Assembly: GCA_040507225.1 (NCBI GenBank)
Contig: JBEVVG010000001.1
Coordinates: 1,178,001-1,242,000, forward strand
Direction: 5' to 3'
Length of the DNA stretch: 64,000 bases
DNA from: Thiodiazotropha sp040507225
Lineage (GTDB): Bacteria > Pseudomonadota > Gammaproteobacteria > Chromatiales > Chromatiaceae
Part shown: positions 60,363-64,000 of the stretch, piece after piece
Numbering within the stretch: position 1 is the stretch's first letter
Layout of the letters: each line of letters starts with the position of its first letter
Translations under genes and position numbers: made by a program
The notes under the pieces: generated by a model
Told to the model about the DNA's origin: nothing
Database searches by the model: none
Seen by the model: the letters and a program-made list of their open reading frames with translations, nothing else

Positions 60363-62797
60363 AGATCCGCAATACCATCTTCCACCATCTTTTCATCCGC
60401 ATGGCGTTCATCCTGCTGGGTATCAGTATCGCCTTCTCCTTTGCTCTGATGCCGATCTACAACGACAAGATCCTGCGCATGATCTCATCCCAGGGCAACA
60501 CCTTCGCCAATACCACGATCGCGGCCTGTGGCGATGCCCTGTACACCCGGGACTACAGTTTCGTCATCACTTACATCAACAAGGTACTGAAGAAAACCCC
60601 GGAAATCACCTACGTGAACTTCACCTCCCGGGATGGGACCCAATTGAATCTCAGCGCGAATGGCTGGCGGGTCTCCGATCCCGACCCGTTGAACGATGAA
60701 CTCGATCTGGAGGACGAGGACAGCTACACCATCATTCACACCAACGACAAACCCGAAGGCATAGAGGATAACGTGTTCGTGTTCAGGAAGCCGGTCAATA
60801 TCACCGGACTGGATTGGGGACGTATCGAACTGGGCATCTCCGACAGCGAATACGACGCCCTGATGACCAACTACTTCCGCAATGTGCTGCTCTCCAGTTT
60901 CGTCCTGGTGATCATCTCTCTGCTGATCCTGCACGGTATCTCCATGAAGCTGGCGCAACAGCTTTCGAACCTGCGGGATACTGCGCTGAAACTTTCCGAC
61001 GGGAATCTTTCGGCGCGGGCGCCTGCGGAAGCCATCGGTGAGATCCAACTCCTCGCCACCACCCTCAATGGCATGGCTGAGAACCTGGACAACAAGACCC
61101 GCAGCGTGCGTCAACTGGCGCGCCTGGTCGAGGATACCAACGACGCGATCGCCATCTTCGATCCACGCGGTGAGATCAGTTTTGTCAATCCCGCCTTCAT
61201 GAACATCACCGCCCACAGTTTCGAATTCTACAAGGGCATGACCCTGCAGGAGTTGTTCGAACACCTGGGTATCGAAAAGAAGAAACAGCGTGAGGTTTCC
61301 GCCGGCATGGCGCATGTCAACCAGCTCGACTGGTCCACGGACATCAGCATTACACCGGCGGATCAGGGGCCCATCCACATGACCCTGCGCATCGAGGCCT
61401 TCGACACCGAGGAAGAGCACAACAACGGCTTCTTCGTGGTGCTCAGCGATATCACCCGGCGCAAGCAGCTGGAGTTCGAGCTGGAGACCCTCGCCTACAT
61501 CGACAAACTCACTAAACTGCCCAATCGGCGTTTCTTCATGGATCGCCTCAGTGAGGCGGTGAAGGAGGCCGAGGTCTTTCAATCGGGTCTCGCGGTATTG
61601 TTCCTCGATCTGGACAACTTCAAGATCATCAATGATTCCCTGGGCCATGAGGTGGGGGACTTCGTGCTCAGCGAAGCGGCCTGGCGAATCCAGGACACCC
61701 TCCGCTCCGACGACATCGTCTGCCGCCTGGGCGGAGACGAATTCACGGTGATCATCAAGGGCGTGATGGAAAAGCGCGAACTGGCGAAGATCGCCAAGGC
61801 GATCATCCACGAATTCGCCAAGCCCATCGATTGCCGGGACCGGGAATTACGGGTTGGAACCAGTATCGGTATCGTCAAGTTCCCGGAGGATGGTCATGAC
61901 GAAAAAGAGCTGATCAAGAATGCCGATACCGCCATGTATGCCGCGAAACATGCGGGTAAAAACGCGTTCCGCTTTTTCACCCAGGACATGCACCAGGACC
62001 TGCACGATTACCTGGAACTGGAAAGTGCCCTGCGCAAGGCGATCAACGAGTCCGGTCTGCAACTGGTCTACCAGCCGTTTTTCGATCTCGACTCTCAGAG
62101 CATTACCAACTGTGAGGCATTGCTGCGCTGGAAGCATCCCGAGCGTGGTTATATCCCACCCGCCCGTTTCATTCCCATCGCAGAACAGGCCGGACTGATC
62201 GGACAAATCGGAGACTGGGTCTTCACCGAGGTATGCAAACAACTGCATCGCTGGAAATTCAAAATCAATGTCTCGATCAATGTTTCGGGCAATGAGTTGA
62301 TCGACAAGCGTTTTGTTCAGCGTCTGGAAAAAACCCTGATCGAACACGATATCGAAGCCTACCGGCTGCAGCTTGAATTCACCGAACACGTACTGGTGAG
62401 CAAAGAAGGCAGCAACCTATCCATTCTCAACGCCTTGAAACGCACCGGCTTCCGGATTGCGGTGGACGATTTCGGCACTGGTTTCTCCTCACTCAGTTAC
62501 CTCACCGAACTGCCGGTGGACGTGATAAAGATCGACAAGTCATTCATCACCAAACTGCCCCACGACCGGCGCACCATCGCCGTGGTCAACTCCATCATTT
62601 CCCTCGCGGACAGTCTCGACATGATGACCATCGGCGAGGGTGCGGAAAACAAATCCCAGGTGGATTGGCTGCGCGCCCACGGCTGCAAGACCATTCAGGG
62701 ATATTATTTCTACAAACCGATGAGCGCTCAGGAGCTGGAAAATCTCATGCAACCCAAGAAAATCACGCCTATAGGTAAATCCTCGAGTCAGGCCTAG
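60359..62797 (+). CDS. Membrane HAMP-PAS-GGDEF-EAL cyclic di-GMP enzyme
   Basis: 812 residues. One helix at 10-30, a periplasmic sensor region to about 172, a second helix (LLSSFVLVIISLLILHG), HAMP (197-255), PAS (about 255-380, AIAIFDPRGEISFVNPAFM), GGDEF domain with intact RLGGDEF (near 458), and EAL domain with NCEALLRWKHPERG (near 585), DDFGTGFSSLSYL and GEGAEN. All catalytic motifs look complete, so it may both make and break cyclic di-GMP. It lies between two PhnD-like binding-protein genes, overlapping the first by four bases; ligand-loaded binding protein probably tunes its activity. Confidence 0.94.
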   Translation: MKIRNTIFHHLFIRMAFILLGISIAFSFALMPIYNDKILRMISSQGNTFANTTIAACGDALYTRDYSFVITYINKVLKKTPEITYVNFTSRDGTQLNLSANGWRVSDPDPLNDELDLEDEDSYTIIHTNDKPEGIEDNVFVFRKPVNITGLDWGRIELGISDSEYDALMTNYFRNVLLSSFVLVIISLLILHGISMKLAQQLSNLRDTALKLSDGNLSARAPAEAIGEIQLLATTLNGMAENLDNKTRSVRQLARLVEDTNDAIAIFDPRGEISFVNPAFMNITAHSFEFYKGMTLQELFEHLGIEKKKQREVSAGMAHVNQLDWSTDISITPADQGPIHMTLRIEAFDTEEEHNNGFFVVLSDITRRKQLEFELETLAYIDKLTKLPNRRFFMDRLSEAVKEAEVFQSGLAVLFLDLDNFKIINDSLGHEVGDFVLSEAAWRIQDTLRSDDIVCRLGGDEFTVIIKGVMEKRELAKIAKAIIHEFAKPIDCRDRELRVGTSIGIVKFPEDGHDEKELIKNADTAMYAAKHAGKNAFRFFTQDMHQDLHDYLELESALRKAINESGLQLVYQPFFDLDSQSITNCEALLRWKHPERGYIPPARFIPIAEQAGLIGQIGDWVFTEVCKQLHRWKFKINVSINVSGNELIDKRFVQRLEKTLIEHDIEAYRLQLEFTEHVLVSKEGSNLSILNALKRTGFRIAVDDFGTGFSSLSYLTELPVDVIKIDKSFITKLPHDRRTIAVVNSIISLADSLDMMTIGEGAENKSQVDWLRAHGCKTIQGYYFYKPMSAQELENLMQPKKITPIGKSSSQA

Positions 62798-62806
62798 TAT
62801 CGTTCG

Positions 62807-63763
62807 ATGCCCTCCATGCTCATGCATGTACTCACACCACTGAGCAGACCTGACGCGCATCCATTCCGCGTCCTGATCAGCGCTATTCTGGCCCTGATCT
62901 GCTCCTGGTCGCCGCTCCTGGCCGAGATTGCGCCCGACAGTCCGTATGCGCGAAAAACGGCCTACTTCGGAGGCCTGTCGCGGCAACTGTTCGGCGGAGA
63001 CCGCAACGACATCACGATCGCCACCGAGATGTTCTTCAAAGAGATCGTCAATCGCATCGGCCATCATGATACGGTGAAATTCAAGGTCTACGAGAGCAAG
63101 TCCGAGATTCTCAGGGCGATGCGTCACGACAAGCTGGACACGATCTTCGCCAATCCGATCGACTACCTCGACCTGGATCCCCAGATCAACCCGAATTTCC
63201 GCTACACCCTGACCTATGGCCCGGTGCCCGAGCAACGGGTCTATCTGATCACCTATGCCGAGGATAAAATACTCGGTCTCGAGGATCTGCGCAGCAAGCG
63301 TCTCTCCATTCCCTCGGGTTACATCCTGGGGATGACTTACCTGGAGGTACTCCTGGGCCGCGACGACCTGCCCGCTCCCCGGCGTTTCTTTTCATCCGTG
63401 GCAAGCACCAACTCCAGCAACGCCGCCATACTCGATGTGGTGTTCCAGAAAGCCGACCTGGCGGTCACCTCGGATGTGGCATTCCGCCTTGCCACGGAAC
63501 TCAACCCGCAAATCAACGGGTTGATCGATATCCTGGATGTCTCCGATCCGTTCATCCCGTTCATCATCGGGGTCAATAAACAGGTGCCCAGGGATTTCAC
63601 CGATTCAGTGGATGAGATCCTCTCGGACATCGGGCATCAACCCCGCCTGCGCCGCATCCTCGCCATGTTCAGCGCCACTGATGTGGTCAAGGTGAGCGAT
63701 CAGCAACTGGAAAACCTGAAGGCGCTGAAGCAGGAGCATGAACGGTTACGGGGCAACCATTAA
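62807..63763 (+). CDS. PhnD-like periplasmic substrate-binding protein (second)
   Basis: 318 residues with an export signal (FRVLISAILALICSWSPLLA). It shares the plan of the first PhnD-like protein: DTIFANPIDYLDLDPQINPN, LRSKRLSIPSGYILGMTYLE and ADLAVTSDVAFRLATELNPQ parallel the blocks there, so the two are probably old paralogues. It starts 9 bases after the GGDEF-EAL stop. No transporter genes follow. Confidence 0.87.
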   Translation: MPSMLMHVLTPLSRPDAHPFRVLISAILALICSWSPLLAEIAPDSPYARKTAYFGGLSRQLFGGDRNDITIATEMFFKEIVNRIGHHDTVKFKVYESKSEILRAMRHDKLDTIFANPIDYLDLDPQINPNFRYTLTYGPVPEQRVYLITYAEDKILGLEDLRSKRLSIPSGYILGMTYLEVLLGRDDLPAPRRFFSSVASTNSSNAAILDVVFQKADLAVTSDVAFRLATELNPQINGLIDILDVSDPFIPFIIGVNKQVPRDFTDSVDEILSDIGHQPRLRRILAMFSATDVVKVSDQQLENLKALKQEHERLRGNH

Positions 63764-63922
63764 CCCGGCCACCCAATATATCGTCTTCAGGGCTTCGAGC
63801 CTGTGCCTGATCGAGGCTTGTCTCGCGGAGAAGGGCCGTTCCCTTGTCAACAGCCACAACGCAGAGCAAGGGCATGCTTAAAGTCCCTAACATTGTGAAT
63901 TAGGGCCAGGATCTGAGCGGAA

Positions 63923-64000
63923 CTATGCGTCCCTGCGCAACTGAACGGAGGGTTTTTCGATCACGTAACCCACACCCCTGACAGTGCGGATGGGGTGCTC
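63923..64000 (-). CDS. C-terminal end of an OmpR/PhoB-type response regulator (cut by window edge)
   Basis: The last 25 codons on the minus strand read EHPIRTVRGVGYVIEKPSVQ and five more residues before TAG. TVRGVGYV is the conserved end of the winged-helix DNA-binding domain of OmpR-family regulators. The gene enters from the right; its stop faces the second PhnD-like gene, 159 bp away. Confidence 0.85.
   Translation of the reverse strand, partial: EHPIRTVRGVGYVIEKPSVQLRRDA

Noticed and set aside
60485..61810. 441-codon minus-strand frame opposite the GGDEF-EAL gene
   Set aside because: Antisense shadow; the plus strand has intact HAMP, PAS and GGDEF motifs.
58018..63763. Phosphonate ABC transport operon
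   Set aside because: Two PhnD-like proteins occur but there is no ATPase or permease gene; the partners are a TolC-like channel and a cyclic di-GMP enzyme.

Overview
The window (about 59% GC by eye, gammaproteobacterial gene families throughout) looks like chromosome of a sulfur-oxidising, probably chemolithoautotrophic gammaproteobacterium. The main support is flavocytochrome c sulfide dehydrogenase (fccA, fccB) behind a nine-haem cytochrome c / cytochrome b fusion with a perfect FNR/ANR-type box upstream, plus a di-haem peroxidase and a 13-gene Mrp/complex I-like membrane oxidoreductase. This lineage is inferred from gene content only.

Layout. 1-4172 (minus): a large BvgS/EvgS-like hybrid kinase cut by the left edge. 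4389-10539 (minus): an unrecognised 388-residue protein and a translationally coupled pair of glycan hydrolases (GH63-like and glycogen debranching-like). 10776-18913: a secreted S8 protease with a P-domain, a Gdt1-type cation exporter, tRNA-Val, pcm, uvrB, an aspartate aminotransferase, a FimT/GspH pseudopilin and tRNA-Asn. 19102-24076: two tiny membrane-protein genes, the FNR box and the sulfide-oxidation cluster. 24337-31534: a double OmpA-domain protein, a lone tail-fibre-like SGNH hydrolase, a di-haem peroxidase, a CDF metal exporter and a secreted phospholipase A2-like protein.

31667-38624 is an Anbu locus: the proteasome-like Anbu peptidase diverges from a transglutaminase/DUF2126 protein, a circularly permuted ATP-grasp protein and an alpha-E protein. 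38906-44543 holds a VanY-like peptidase, a small exported protein, an orphan V-type ATPase subunit I, ppnP, rlmJ and a DUF302 protein.

45232-57826 is the most striking block. Thirteen genes follow the order of archaeal Mbh/Mbx complexes: MrpE, F, G, MbhD, MnhB, MnhC, two MrpD/NuoL-like pumps, NuoH, NuoB, NuoC, NuoD, NuoI. The last is fused to a GltD-like flavin/NAD(P)H module, and a ferritin-like gene follows. The NuoD-like subunit lacks the complete [NiFe] ligand set, so this is not a hydrogenase. Four copies of an AT-rich inverted-repeat element sit directly after stop codons inside this operon, one of them in the opposite orientation. One copy carries a gene for a four-helix-bundle S23/IVS-type protein between its arms. 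The short copies keep a hairpin with compensatory base changes, so this looks like a mobile, RNA-structured element related in plan to 23S rRNA intervening sequences.

58018-63763 is a signalling cassette: a TolC-like outer-membrane protein, two PhnD-like periplasmic binding proteins and, between these, a membrane PAS-GGDEF-EAL protein. The right edge cuts the C-terminus of an OmpR-type response regulator on the minus strand. No rRNA, CRISPR array, transposase or prophage block was seen.
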